DNA from: Rotaria socialis
Taxonomy: Eukaryota > Rotifera > Eurotatoria > Philodinida > Philodinidae
DNA length: 64,000 nucleotides
Assembly: GCA_905331475.1 (NCBI GenBank)
Contig: CAJNYU010003185.1
Location: 62,001 to 126,000, forward strand
Direction: 5' to 3'
The notes beneath the pieces are model-generated. The model saw nothing but the letters and a program-made list of their open reading frames with translations, ran no database searches and was not told the DNA's origin. Positions 53,601-64,000 of this stretch are shown piece after piece (position 1 is the stretch's first letter; the number at the start of each line of letters is the position of its first letter). The translations under genes and the position numbers were made by a program.

Positions 53601-54704
53601 CACTTTGTCCCAATGTTTTAGCATGCGTATTTGTCGTTTGATTATTGTTGTTGAAATAGAAAAGTCAGAAAAGCAATCTCGAGGGTTTTTCTAAATCGAG
53701 TTCTATTTTCATAGGGTTCAACAGTTGAGTCAGCTATTCGTCGTTACAATGATCCAGATATAAAATGGTCAACACAAGGAATGATGAGATTAACACCAGA
53801 AGCTATGAAACGTCTTTTTCATCCGACAATAGAAAAAATAAAAGCAACCATTGGAGAAATATTGAATACTCCTGATGTTAAAGGTGAGAAAGAACAACTA
53901 TCTTAACAAATTATAACAACTCTTATTTTCTATTTAAGGTATTCAATATCTTTTTCTTGTTGGTGGTTTTGCTGAATCACCAATACTTCAACATGAAATT
54001 CGTCGAGCGTTTTCATCGATACTTAAAGTAATTATTCCTCAAGATGTATCTTTAACAATTTTGAAAGGTAACATATATTCTTTTTTTCTAATTAAATGAA
54101 AAATATTTAATTATGTTTTTCTTCTCTAAAAAAAAACAAGGTGCTGTTTTATTTGGACTTGATCCTACTATAGTTAACGTTCGTCGTTCACGTTTAACAT
54201 ATGGAGTTTCTGTACTCAATCGATTCGTAGCAGATTATCATCCAAATGAAAAGAAAATCATCAAAGATAATATTGAATGGTGTGCTGATATATTTGATAA
54301 ATTTGTTCTCGTGGATCAATCCATTGGACTTGGTGATATTGTTGTTAGAAAATATACACCAGCAAGACATAATCAAGCACAATGTATTATTTCATTCTAT
54401 TGTTCCGAATCAGATAAGCCAATCTATGTAACTGATCCGGGTGTAAGAAAAATCGGTAAGTCAAACCAATATATTTTTCTAAAAATGTTTTGATAATTAT
54501 TTTTCTTTTTAAGGTACTCTTGTTTTGGATATGTTTCAAAGCGGACATTTATCAGTCGACCAAAGTATTTTAGCAGCTAATAAAAATCCAAGACGTGAGA
54601 TTCAAACTCGAATGGTTTTTGGTGATACTGAAATAAAAGTGAGCGCACTTGATGTTACAACAGGCAAATGTGTTCGAGCTACAATCGATTTTTTAAATAA
54701 ATAA
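50659..54704 (+). CDS. HSPA12-like (atypical Hsp70) ATPase
   Basis: Ten exons join in phase: 50659-51319, 51377-51540, 52137-52358, 52414-52621, 52673-52861, 52922-53124, 53715-53883, 53939-54067, 54141-54455 and 54514-54704, giving 816 aa. Residues 1-180 are low-complexity with a polyAsn tract (about 135-152). The Hsp70-type nucleotide-binding fold starts at ~181 with [18 protein letters not shown]. The phosphate-2 motif [11 protein letters not shown] is at ~446 and the adenosine motif [12 protein letters not shown] at ~611. HSPA12 hallmarks are present: [59 protein letters not shown] and [13 protein letters not shown]. Like vertebrate HSPA12A/B it lacks the canonical Hsp70 substrate-binding domain and EEVD tail. 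It is expected to bind ATP; its client is unknown. The N-terminal extension is longer than in vertebrate relatives. A poly(A) signal lies at 54824-54829. Confidence 0.93.
51062..51114 (+). repeat. AAC/AAT tract coding for polyasparagine
   Basis: About 18 consecutive Asn codons switch from AAC to AAT partway through. They sit in the disordered N terminus of the HSPA12-like protein and are a second polyAsn tract in the window besides that of the SEA protein. Confidence 0.95.
51541..52136 (+). other. Intron 2 of the HSPA12-like gene
   Basis: This 596-bp phase-0 intron runs from GTAAGA to AAATTAG. It interrupts the nucleotide-binding domain. I see no gene within it. Confidence 0.8.
53125..53714 (+). 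other. Intron 6 of the HSPA12-like gene
   Basis: This 590-bp phase-0 intron starts at GTAGAA after YYKKKK and ends TTTTCATAG before [12 protein letters not shown]. It is T-rich with no visible inserted element. Confidence 0.75.
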
Positions 54705-57700
54705 ATTTTATCTTCTATTGACAGTATCATTGTATATATAAATCTATATTTATAATTAGAGAATCGCTCTCAGGGCGTCTCTACGTATTGACATATAGTC
54801 AAATATTGATCAGTAGAGAATGAAATAAATATTCGAAGAAAACTATTTTCATTGAACTTGAACTTGTCTTTTTCTTTTTCTTTCTTGTGTGATTTATCTT
54901 TTTTGCTTTAATTCTTTTCTTTTCGTTTTTTGAACTTGTAGCCCGCTTTTTGTTTTTGTTCGTAAGCAATATGCATTTTTCTATTTGTTATTGAAAAAAG
55001 AAATTAGAATCTATGTTAAGTAATGTTATACAGCGCTCTTTTTTTTTAAATATTCATATATATTATATGTTTTCTCTCTCTCTCTCTCTCTTCCACACAT
55101 TCGTCATCGAACACTAAAATTTATTGGTTTTGTTTTTTTGTTTTTGTCTTTTTCTACTTATTCAATTTTTTTGCTATTGATGGTTAGGCAGATAATAATT
55201 CACTAAAATGAAAACGAGAGTAACGAACAAAACTTACAGATTGTGTTTGTATATAAAATTTTATCATTATGCATAATTGATTCTTCAAGCATATTGTTCT
55301 AAAAGCTCGACGTTGATTATCTTACATATTGGACTCGATTGTTGACTCTAGTAGACGTATAATGTCGGACTAAACTAGTTGTCTTCGTCAATAACTAATG
55401 TTTTTTTTTATGATATTATGCTTATCTTTGGGGTGTGTATGTAGAGCAATAAAAACTGCTTGTAACCATTAAATCGCTCTCCCTTGATTTGTATGTAATG
55501 GATTTAGAAGGCAAACATGATCTATCACCAGGGATCATTTCAGCTTAGCTATACAAGTAAACAGACTGATATTCTCCGAAAAAATGAGTGCCACGTGCAT
55601 TAGAATCTACTGAGGTATTGTCTGTGTAGTGAAAGAAAAAAGAACTAAACGGTGGCTTTGACAAAATAGTAAGTTCTGACCAGATGATGATGATACCATC
55701 TTTCAGAACTAGTCTACAGAGATAGGTTCATCATCGTAAGATGCGCCACATATTTCACTGATAATAGAGACGACATATGGTATTGCCTTTAGCACTGAAG
55801 AAAAATACATTAAATACTTTTAGACGGGCTACATAACAAATGAAAATTGTTCGAGTGCATGCGTTGCACTTAATGTATTTTCCGGAAGGAAAGATCATAT
55901 TTTAATCCTAAGTCGAGTACATCTGAATCTACGGGAAACAGATTGATTGTCTTATAGATATGAAAAGAATAGCAGTATTCCATAGCATAGAAGCGACTGC
56001 TTGAGATATTTTTCTAGTCTGATAACATTTATCAAAGAAGATAATTTCTATTTTTATGCATGCCTACACTAAACTAACTTCCATCAAAACAAATTTGCTT
56101 GTTAACATACACGAATGAGATGATAATTGCAATAAGTTAATAAAGAACATTATTATTGTAGACAATTACATATTTCATATCAATCAGTTTGATGAATATA
56201 TGCATGAGATATATCTGCACTTTGTTTATTTAGATGTTATAGGTCATGCATAATTCGTCTTTGATATGAAACATTATTTTTTGTCTTATCTTTACTTCTG
56301 TCACCATTGGAAACTTTTTATATATAAGCTACACATCTCGTCTTTTATTTGACCTACATGTCTGTTTTTGCTAACTCCTGTGGTTATGACAGATTTTGTA
56401 AAAAAACAGAGACAATATCCTTTTGATTAATGTAAGACAAATTGTATTTATGCAAGTGTCATTCTGCCAATTACTCGTGGGGATTCTCTTCTGTTCTATT
56501 GAAATTGGCTAAATATAGAAGTAAACGTGAATAATATAGTTCAATAAAAAAATAAATGATACATCTCGATCCATCAATAGCATCTCAGTAAATTTGAATA
56601 CTTATATCTCGTAGAGAATATATCTGTGCTGTCACTGAATCATACAAATATAGTAATACAACAGACATTACCCAATCAGCAATACAAATCTAGACATGTC
56701 TTTAGATGAGATATGCATCAAAGCAGCTGACACAAACGGCATCATCCATTGCTTATTGGTTTGCTGACTGGAAAGCGACAGATACAATGTCGCATGGACA
56801 TTATTTGCTGTATGCATCTCATACGTAATCATGTCTAACTGATTTATTGAATCAATTAGTGAACCTATTTGAGTTGACCCATTGGCATATCATTTGTTTG
56901 ATGGGTGAAACGCCGGGAGATTGTTTATTCTCTCTCCCTCTCTAATCATCTCAACATACTGATGGCAATTGATCAGCAAAGAAGAGATGCTACGGAAAAT
57001 TCTTGTTCTATAGAATCAAGATTGTGCATCATCTATTGAAATAAAAAAAAAGAGTTATCTTCTGATGAATCATATTAATTTGATTTTAATGATAGTTTTT
57101 ATTCTAAATTCAACCTTGATCAATGCATATCATTTCATAAAACTTCAAAACTCCTTCTTTTGCATCTATGATAATACTACAGTTGAGCGTACTTTAGAAT
57201 TAATATGACATTCACATTCTCTAAATTAATATTGATAGTAAATGTGGGAGACAACCAATGAAAATAGTAGACATTTTTTAAATGCCGCTTCTTTTCAATC
57301 TTATGATTTATGAGTAGATCATAAAATATGTTAACAACCGATCTATTTTATGCAGCGAATTGTGATCATGATCGATGATGCTTTAAATACTACAAAAGAA
57401 AACTCACCAGAGCCTATCAAGATTCAAACGTTGAATATTAATTGAATGAGTTTATCTGTATTAAAGTCGTATGAGCTATCATCCAACTGGAGAATTGTTC
57501 GTAGAATAAACATTTTTTTTATTCTTCAGGAGAGGTATGCAAAGGTAATTCAAGTTATTTTATCGAGTTTAGCTTCAAACGTCAATAAAAACTTGTCGAG
57601 TGTTATTGCTGATAAGACTGTATAACAGTAAAGATAGAGAAACGTGTTTTGATTTTTTGATTCGATGATACTTTACGTCGACTTGAGCCTCAAATATTTC

Positions 57701-59049
57701 ATCTAATATGATATTCATAAGTTGTTCAACAACTATAAAAAAAGAATATCACTAAAGATATGCGTATTAAATCAATGTGTCTGGCATAAAGATTATCACA
57801 AACTTAAAATAATAAAATATTTTGACAGATATTTTAATTTGTTTTTATCTAAACCAAAAATGCAACTAGAAATACCATAAGGTTTTTCAGTACTTCGTGA
57901 CTTATGTGTCATGATAAAGCTATCTCAGTCAGAGGTCAGATCCAAACTCGAATCAATCAAACTAAATGCAATTTTGCCCTTGATATAAATCATGCAAAAA
58001 CCTAAAAACAACAACTTCTGTTTATTGCGGTATCATCTGTCAAAATGGCAAGCTCTTGGAAATCTTGAATAATTGTATATTCATTAATCAAAAAAACTGT
58101 GTTGGCTTCTTTCGAAAAAAACATCACCGCTTTGTGACAAATGTCTCTGCGCATAGACAAATGTAAACATGGTCTTGGAAGATATTTTTTAAACATCTGA
58201 GAATAATCAATATCACAATAAAGCGATGCTGTTAATTAATCAAAGTACCAACCTTTCCTATAATCTAAACAATAATGTTAATTTATTATTAATATTATTG
58301 TTTTCTGGAGGCTGTCGGGCATTATAGAAAAACATATGTAAAATATTGATGAATTAATCATGAAGGTCGAATATTTGAGATATTCGGAATATTTTGTCTT
58401 TGATATTGAAGATACTAATTTTTCTAGCACATATAATTTATTGATTATGTTTAAAAATGATGCATATTTTTATAAGATTCGATTTCGTACACATTTCATT
58501 TAGTCTACTTGTGATATTCACATATCAGTTATGATTATGATCGATTTTCTTAACTTCAAACGTTCAATTTTAGCCAAATTAAATACTTTTTCTAATCCGG
58601 CCAATTAATGCGTTGTGAAGAATTATTTTGAGTTGTTTAGCATATTTAAATAAATTCCACCATTTAGTTTCGTGACAGAAATATTCTGCCAGTCAATATT
58701 GATATTAAAGCTATGCCATATTTATCAATACTTTAATTTAATTTCAACTTGCAATACTCATACAACGATTGTCAATACAAAAATTCACTGATGAAAGCTG
58801 CAATATGATCGACATCTCCAAAAAAATGTCTCTAAATAACAGAAAAACATTGAAAATAGTTAGTACGATTTTCGTAGTACCAATTGAATAGCTCTCTATC
58901 TACTAGATACGAAAATACCAATAGATTCGATATTTTCCTGTTGTTTATTTATTCGTTCTTCCGATGATATTATTCGATAAACAAGATAGCCATTCGATCT
59001 ATAGTTGGACGTCCATAGATCACCAAACTATTAGAACATCGATTTCAAA
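54705..59049. other. Long spacer after the HSPA12-like gene
   Basis: This 4.3-kb AT-rich region begins with the 3' UTR of the HSPA12-like gene and a CT repeat near 55074-55091. The rest shows no exon chain, long open frame, tandem repeat or structural RNA that I can support. A 64-codon minus-strand frame at 58002-58196 has no recognisable features. Confidence 0.55.
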
Positions 59050-59676
59050 ATGTCAGATAATCATGAATCTTCGATTACTTATTTCATATCTATCACACAT
59101 TGTCAAAGGGATGATGCCATTCAATTTTTAGAAACAACCAACTGGAGACTTGATAGATCTCTAAATTTATTCTTTGAACAAGATTATAACCGGCAAAAAT
59201 CTCCTGTTCATTCAAAACGTATCGATGCACCGTACCAGCAATGCGAAAATAAAGCTAATGCTCGCGCTTTTGATCTTGTTCCCATATCACCTAGATCATT
59301 ATCTAAAACGATTATTATACCGACGATGCTTGAATTTCAACGGTAAATATTCTAAGTGAAATAAGAATTTTGAAATTTATCTTATATTCTTAGATTTATT
59401 CAATCATATGATGATCGTACTACAAATTTACTAGAAAATTCATCGAAAATGATGAATTTAACAATGAAATATGCAACACATAAAAACGTTAATATTCCGT
59501 CCAATGAACTCGAGCATTGGAAGATTCATTTAAAAGCCGATTATACACGTTTACAAGCATTACTTGATAATGACATGTGTGCACCGTTAGTTTGGATAGA
59601 ACATTTCGAGCATTTATTGAATGGAAATATCTGTCAATTATTCGATTGTGATTACATGTTTACTATCAGTGATTAG
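59050..59676 (+). CDS. Small protein with a UBA-like domain
   Basis: Two exons, 59050-59342 and 59394-59676, join in phase across a 51-bp intron to give 191 aa. Residues ~10-45 fit a UBA-like three-helix fold. The stretch DAIQFLETTNWRLDRSLNLF has the pattern found in UBA-like domains of FAF1/UBXN7- and TDP2-type proteins (A..FL...W.L..A...F). Such domains bind ubiquitin or related partners. The rest has no recognisable domain, though residues ~100-190 look helical and hydrophilic, ending HLLNGNICQLFDCDYMFTISD. No UBX or phosphodiesterase domain follows, so it is a stand-alone UBA-like protein or a shortened paralogue. A poly(A) signal is at 59711-59716. Confidence 0.72.
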
Positions 59677-59697
59677 ACCTACATGCGTATTTCTATT

Positions 59698-59716
59698 TTT
59701 ATTTGCTTTAAATAAA
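59698..59716. terminator. Back-to-back polyadenylation signals
   Basis: The 60-bp gap between the convergent UBA-like and dehydrogenase genes holds AATAAA on the plus strand (59711-59716) and AATAAA on the minus strand (59698-59703 read as TTTATT). Normal cleavage 10-30 bp beyond each signal would make the two transcripts overlap at their 3' ends. Confidence 0.65.
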
Positions 59717-59736
59717 ACAAGCAGAAAAGCGAAAAA

Positions 59737-60537
59737 CTATTCGAGCTTTTCTGACCATAAAACGCGTCCTTCCATACCACCGTGTATCATTAAAACATTT
59801 CCTGTCTGATGTCCAGCTGTTTTATTTGATGCAAAGAATAGACAAGCTTGAGCAACATCTTCAGTTTCAGCTACTTTTCGTAATGATGTTGTTCGTAATG
59901 CTTTTAAATGTTTTCCTTCTTCAATTGCAGTTACAGCCATCGGTGTACGTGTCCATCCCGGTGCAATTACATTACAACGCGCATTAGGAATAATATGAAC
60001 GATTTCATTTTTTAAAGATTTGATAAAACCTGATTGAATTGCACCTTTACTTGTGGCATAATCGATATGATTTGCTTCGCCGAATTTGCCTGCTGTTGAA
60101 CCGATGAAAATTAAATTAGCATTTAAATTACTAATATCACCCGTTGGTTTTAAACGTATTAATTGACGACACCATTCACGTGCATAAAGGAAGTACGATG
60201 TTAAATTAACATCCAATGTACATTGCCATTGCTCAAGTGACATTTCCCATATTGGCTTTTCATCATCAACATACGTCGCATGATTGACAATACAAACATT
60301 AATAAGACCGAATCGAGTACAACTTTGTTCAATACCTTTCGCTACAGCTTGCTCATCGGTTGCATTGACCGATAGAGCGCAACATTGATCAGCATATTGG
60401 CTGAGTAGAGAATTTAGCGTTTCAAATGTACGATTGTAATGTAGAGAAACATTTGCACCTTGCTCAAGAAATAAACGTGCAACAGAAAAACCAATACCGC
60501 CAGCCGCACCGGTTATGAGAACATGTTGGCCTTTCAT
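59737..60537 (-). CDS. Short-chain dehydrogenase/reductase (SDR), classical type
   Basis: A single-exon gene encodes 266 aa. I start at MKGQHVLITG because the cofactor fold begins there, although the frame stays open upstream to 60699. The Rossmann motif TGAAGGIG (residues 9-16) binds NAD(P). The usual NNAG is changed to VNHA (84-87). The catalytic set is complete: Asn111, Ser147, Tyr160 and Lys164 (YATSK). A PGW loop at 193-195 and the C-terminal sequence GHQTGNVLMIHGGM fit the classical SDR fold. The substrate cannot be inferred. With no intron in an intron-rich setting, it could be a retrocopy or an acquired bacterial-type gene; bdelloids are known for horizontal acquisition, but the sequence alone does not prove it. 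Confidence 0.9.
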   Translation of the reverse strand: MKGQHVLITGAAGGIGFSVARLFLEQGANVSLHYNRTFETLNSLLSQYADQCCALSVNATDEQAVAKGIEQSCTRFGLINVCIVNHATYVDDEKPIWEMSLEQWQCTLDVNLTSYFLYAREWCRQLIRLKPTGDISNLNANLIFIGSTAGKFGEANHIDYATSKGAIQSGFIKSLKNEIVHIIPNARCNVIAPGWTRTPMAVTAIEEGKHLKALRTTSLRKVAETEDVAQACLFFASNKTAGHQTGNVLMIHGGMEGRVLWSEKLE

Positions 60538-62696
60538 TTTCTTTCTTTGGTTGTGAGACAGAAGATAAGATATAAAATAATACAACACACAAAGAAACTT
60601 TTGTTTCTTCTTCTCGAAAGAAAACAAAGACAACCCAGTATGGTCAACCATTATCAGAAATAAATGATTGGATAAAAAATATCTGAACACTTGATTCAAT
60701 TCAAAAGTTTTAAAGATTTAAAAGAAAATGTTTTTTTAGATATCTTAACTAAATTTTAGATATTAAGAATAAATATACTAGATCGAAAGATGTCAGATCT
60801 TGATTATAACTATGAAATATATTCCTGTTCAAAATTAGTGAAGATTAATTTTATTTTCAATATCGCACAACTTCCTATGTTTCTATAATTTACATAACTT
60901 AATCATAATATCTAATAGATAGTAATGCGTCGGATAAAGGTAGCATATTATTTTTGTTTTTGATATAGCGTTCAATTTTTATATCATACAAACTTGATCC
61001 TTATCTGGTTACTGATTTTTTTGTAAGCACGGAATTATCAATCTACTTAGAAAAAAAATATTATGTGCAACAGGATTTAAATTCTACATGAAAATTGAAA
61101 GCATATCGAGTTGTTCCATTCTTAATTGCAAATAAAATTATGTATGTAGCTATCTATTTTTCAATCTTCTATACATTAGATCAACTATTTAAATCTCAGA
61201 AGAAAACTCATCATGCCAGAATTAATTAATTATGTACTGATGAAGTACATTATCGAACACCTCTACTAGAGAGCTGTACTTGAAGGTGCAACGAAATTTT
61301 AGAAAAGTTTTGATTTTTAAATTTGCATGTGAGCTTCGGTCAAGTTTTCGAATCAAATTCTTCACCATTTTGAATTCCTTAATGATCTCTGTCAAGTTTT
61401 ATATGAGGATCTTTTTTCCATGTGAAAGAATACACATCTTGTATATTAATATAAAATACGACGAGCACTACATCTACCAATATCGTTCTGTCTAGCCTTG
61501 TCTATCTTTGTTGTTTTACTAACAACTATGCGGAATTCGCATCGTCGAGTATGAATCTTCGAATAACAACATATATGACGTTATCGTTGATGAAAACTAA
61601 TCATTTTTTTCTCATCAAGCATAAAAAAATACCCATAACATTCGACACAGCTCAATCACAAAAAGAAATAAAAGTGATTGAAAATATTTCATTCACATTG
61701 TCAATGTACCCTAAATAACTAGACAAATAGTCTAAACTAAATATAACCAGTAGAATATTTCGTACAAGAAAAAAAAACTGTTAGCGCAATCCCTGTGAAA
61801 TTAAAATGTGAAACACGATGAAACGTCTTTGCTGAAATCCGTCTACCACAGTCTGTGAGCCTTTACAGCTTTTCGCCACTGTCTGTAATTATATATGGAG
61901 CCTTTCGACTATGGTCTGTGGTGATCTGTGGAGCTTTTCTGTCACGGCCTGTATCATGATGTATGGAGTCGCTAGAGACCATCACAGACCGTTGCAGAGA
62001 ATTCAGAAACTATCGCTGAGAAATTAATTTCCATGTAACGGTCTGTGGGGGAGGGGGGGGCAAAGTTTTACCCTATACACTTCAACACTCTTTTCAGATC
62101 GTGTTTCACAAAAGTTTTTCGAACGGAAATTTCTTGAGAGGTTTAAAAATTTAGTAAAAAATATCAGAGAAAAATCGACAAAGGAATATTAATTCAACAT
62201 TTCGAAACAAAAAAACGAATATTATCGACGATCTAAATGCAAAATTTTGATTATAAAAAGACATGCTTGGAGAGAAGCATAATTATGCATTAATTGAAAA
62301 TAATTTAGAAAAAGGTAACATTCATTCCCGACTGTGTACTGATTGGATATGGGGTGCGCTATTTACAACAAGACGTGTGTACAACGTTCAAATCATGATG
62401 AATCACACGAAGATTCAGCATATGGGTCTTTCATTTGACGTTGCTTTTATGTTCAGATTATTGCATTTTATCAAGCAGCTAGATGATATTCGAGTTGACA
62501 ATGAAGAATAAGAATATTTAAATAGAGAATATATGATTTATTGAATTTGTCATGAAAGAAATATTGAATTTTATTCATCCGAACATGAAATCCGAATTTT
62601 TGAGTATCAAATGGTTGAAGTTTAAAGAACAAAAAATTAAAATAAAACACTCTTCGAATAGAAAAAAAGGAATATAGATATTCATATTCATATTTT
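60538..62696. other. Spacer between the SDR and ART-TPR genes
   Basis: This AT-rich spacer holds the SDR upstream region and a distinct, less AT-rich block at 61807-62111 described separately. An 82-codon frame with its own ATG at 62263-62511 has no recognisable domain and I do not call it a gene. Confidence 0.6.
61807..62111. mobile_element. Candidate MITE-like element with 13-bp terminal inverted repeats
   Basis: A perfect 13-bp inverted repeat, TGTGAAACACGAT at 61807-61819 and its complement at 62099-62111, bounds 305 bp. The inside is less AT-rich than its surroundings. It contains GTCTGT/GCCTGT-centred imperfect tandem units at 61851, 61881, 61914 and 61947 (spacing 30, 33, 33), another at 62042, and an inverted CACAGAC at 61983. 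There is no coding capacity. AAA flanks both ends, which would be a 3-bp target duplication but carries little information. Confidence 0.4.
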
Positions 62697-64000
62697 TCAA
62701 TGTCGCGTATAAATATATCCTCCAGCTTCCTCAGTCATAAAACATTTTGTTTTAGCGAGCAAAGTCATGATTGGATGTTTGACCGATAATGTATGACTAG
62801 CTGTTTCTTCTGCTCGTTCCAAATACTGTTTAGCTTGTTCCATATTCCCTAGATGTGTATGAACAACTGCAAGATTATGTAGTGTACGAGCAATATCAGG
62901 ATGATCACCTGGTAATGATGCTTCTTGTAATTTTAATGCAGATTCATATTCATTACAGGCTTTTATATATTCTCCAGCCGCTAGATAAACATTACCTAGG
63001 TTAACTCGTGGTAATGCATGATTAGGATGGCCTGGTGGAAGAGAACGATCGTAGATTTTTTTTGCTCTTGTAAATCTAGTTTCAGCTTGATCATACTAAA
63101 TAAAACATGGAGAAAAGTGAACATTGAAATTTTGAAACATTTTCATCTTACGTTTTGCCGATCGCAATCAATTGCACCCAAATTAATCAATGTTCCAGCG
63201 ACATCAACATGTTTTTTTGGAATACTTATTTTATATAATTTCAGAGCCTGTTGAAAACATTCTTCGGCTTTCAATTGTCGTCCTTGCTCCGTATAAACAA
63301 CTCCAAGACCATTTAAAGTTTTTCCAGCACTAGCTAAACGTTTTGGCCGAGCATTCAAATGTAAATTCTTTGCACGATTATAACTATTTATGGCACGAAC
63401 AAAATCACCTTTTAATCTATGTGTACGACCAAAATTAAAAAAGATACAAGCAATTTCTTCATCGTTTGGATTCGAAGAACTGAGAATAGTATCAAAATAT
63501 CTTTCGGCTTTAGAATATTCGCCCATTTCAAGAAGTAAATTACCAAACATAAGAACTATATTTGATTCCGTCATCTTTTTCTTTTGATATTCCATGTAAT
63601 CAGCGGCTAAAGCAGCACCTTGATCAGTCGCGTGTACTTTGACAAGCCATAAGTCAGCGTTTGCATCGAATTCGCAAGAATCAATTTGAAATGATGCTCC
63701 TATAAAAGCAAAAATAATATGGTTAATAGAATAATGAAAGAATTCCAATAGATTTAATATGAATCATATTCAAAAACATTAGTACAGCTATTTTCATACT
63801 CGCACACACCTGGCGTTTTTTCTCTTAGCATCAACTATTTGCCATCCTCAAATTATAGTTAACAAGCGCGGTAGATATACAAATAAGTCTAAATCTTTTT
63901 CGTCAAATTTATCGATGTAAAAGAAAGCAACGCTCTCACCGATATCAACTAAAACTTCAGCTTCTTCTGGAAACGCTGAATATTGTCGAATGTCAGCAAT
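62697..64000 (-). CDS. ADP-ribosyltransferase-TPR fusion protein, C-terminal part
   Basis: Three exons are visible on the minus strand: 64000-63940 (cut by the window edge), 63699-63152 and 63095-62697, with in-phase joins and a TGA stop. The first exon carries the end of an arginine-type ADP-ribosyltransferase (ART) domain. SAFPEEAEVLVDIG contains the E-x-E motif of R-S-E class enzymes, and GASFQIDS, then LWLVKVHATD, complete the last strands. About six tetratricopeptide repeats follow, for example LMFGNLLLEMGEYSKAERYF, NGLGVVYTEQGRQLKAEECF, LGNVYLAAGEYIKACNEY and LHNLAVVHTHLGNMEQAKQY. The repeats resemble kinesin-light-chain/nephrocystin types and should bind protein partners. ART-TPR fusions are a large family in bdelloids; the target of modification is unknown. 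The Arg and Ser motifs lie beyond the window. Confidence 0.88.

Noticed and set aside
54705..59049. Search for retroelement or DNA transposon remains in the long spacer
   Set aside because: I found no reverse transcriptase, transposase or long terminal repeat signature on either strand by reading.
62035..62062. TGTGGG followed by a G-rich run, like the bdelloid telomere hexamer
   Set aside because: Only one copy occurs, inside or beside the candidate element, with no tandem array.
62263..62511. 82-codon open frame with ATG and stop
   Set aside because: No recognisable domain, no splice partners and no poly(A) signal tied to it; length is within chance for this composition.

Overview
The window looks like nuclear DNA of a bdelloid rotifer (Rotaria/Adineta type). 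The sequence is AT-rich. Genes are split by GT-AG introns, many only 50-120 bp, with in-phase exon joins that I checked base by base. Families are metazoan: an SLC7 cationic amino acid transporter, a SEA-domain membrane protein and an HSPA12-type Hsp70. The right edge carries an ADP-ribosyltransferase plus tetratricopeptide fusion of the kind expanded in bdelloids. Species identity is an inference; no rRNA, tRNA or organellar marker is present.

Layout, left to right. 17-993 (+): a small basic protein with four CDK-type TPxR sites, possibly lacking upstream exons. 3186-7830 (+): a 1,101-aa type II membrane protein with a SEA domain and long Asn and Gln tracts. 7917-9854 (-): a CAT-type amino acid transporter, convergent with the previous gene. 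13118-19384 (+): a 1,094-aa mostly disordered protein that opens with a divergent NAC-beta-like segment. 19840-45985 (+): a giant, mostly disordered protein of about 8,508 aa. Two of its exons are 13.4 kb and 8.5 kb long, and it carries several generations of internal repeats. 50659-54704 (+): an HSPA12-like ATPase in ten coding exons. 59050-59676 (+): a small UBA-like protein, tail-to-tail with a short-chain dehydrogenase at 59737-60537 (-). 62697-64000 (-): the C-terminal part of an ART-TPR protein running off the right edge.

The genes do not form an evident pathway. The most unusual part is 13-46 kb. A NAC-beta-like basic module heads one long disordered protein, and 0.4 kb downstream lies an even larger one. 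In phase the two can be joined into a single gene of more than 9,500 codons, or they may be neighbours served by separate splice acceptors. The giant protein holds a 13-unit, roughly 100-residue tandem array with two unit types and signs of segmental copying, and three further repeat families. Several start codons sit 1-17 nt behind a splice-acceptor-like AG. That fits either 5' UTR introns or spliced-leader trans-splicing, which is known in rotifers.

Between genes lie long AT-rich spacers with microsatellites. One compact candidate non-autonomous element (61807-62111) has 13-bp terminal inverted repeats and internal 30-33 bp repeats.
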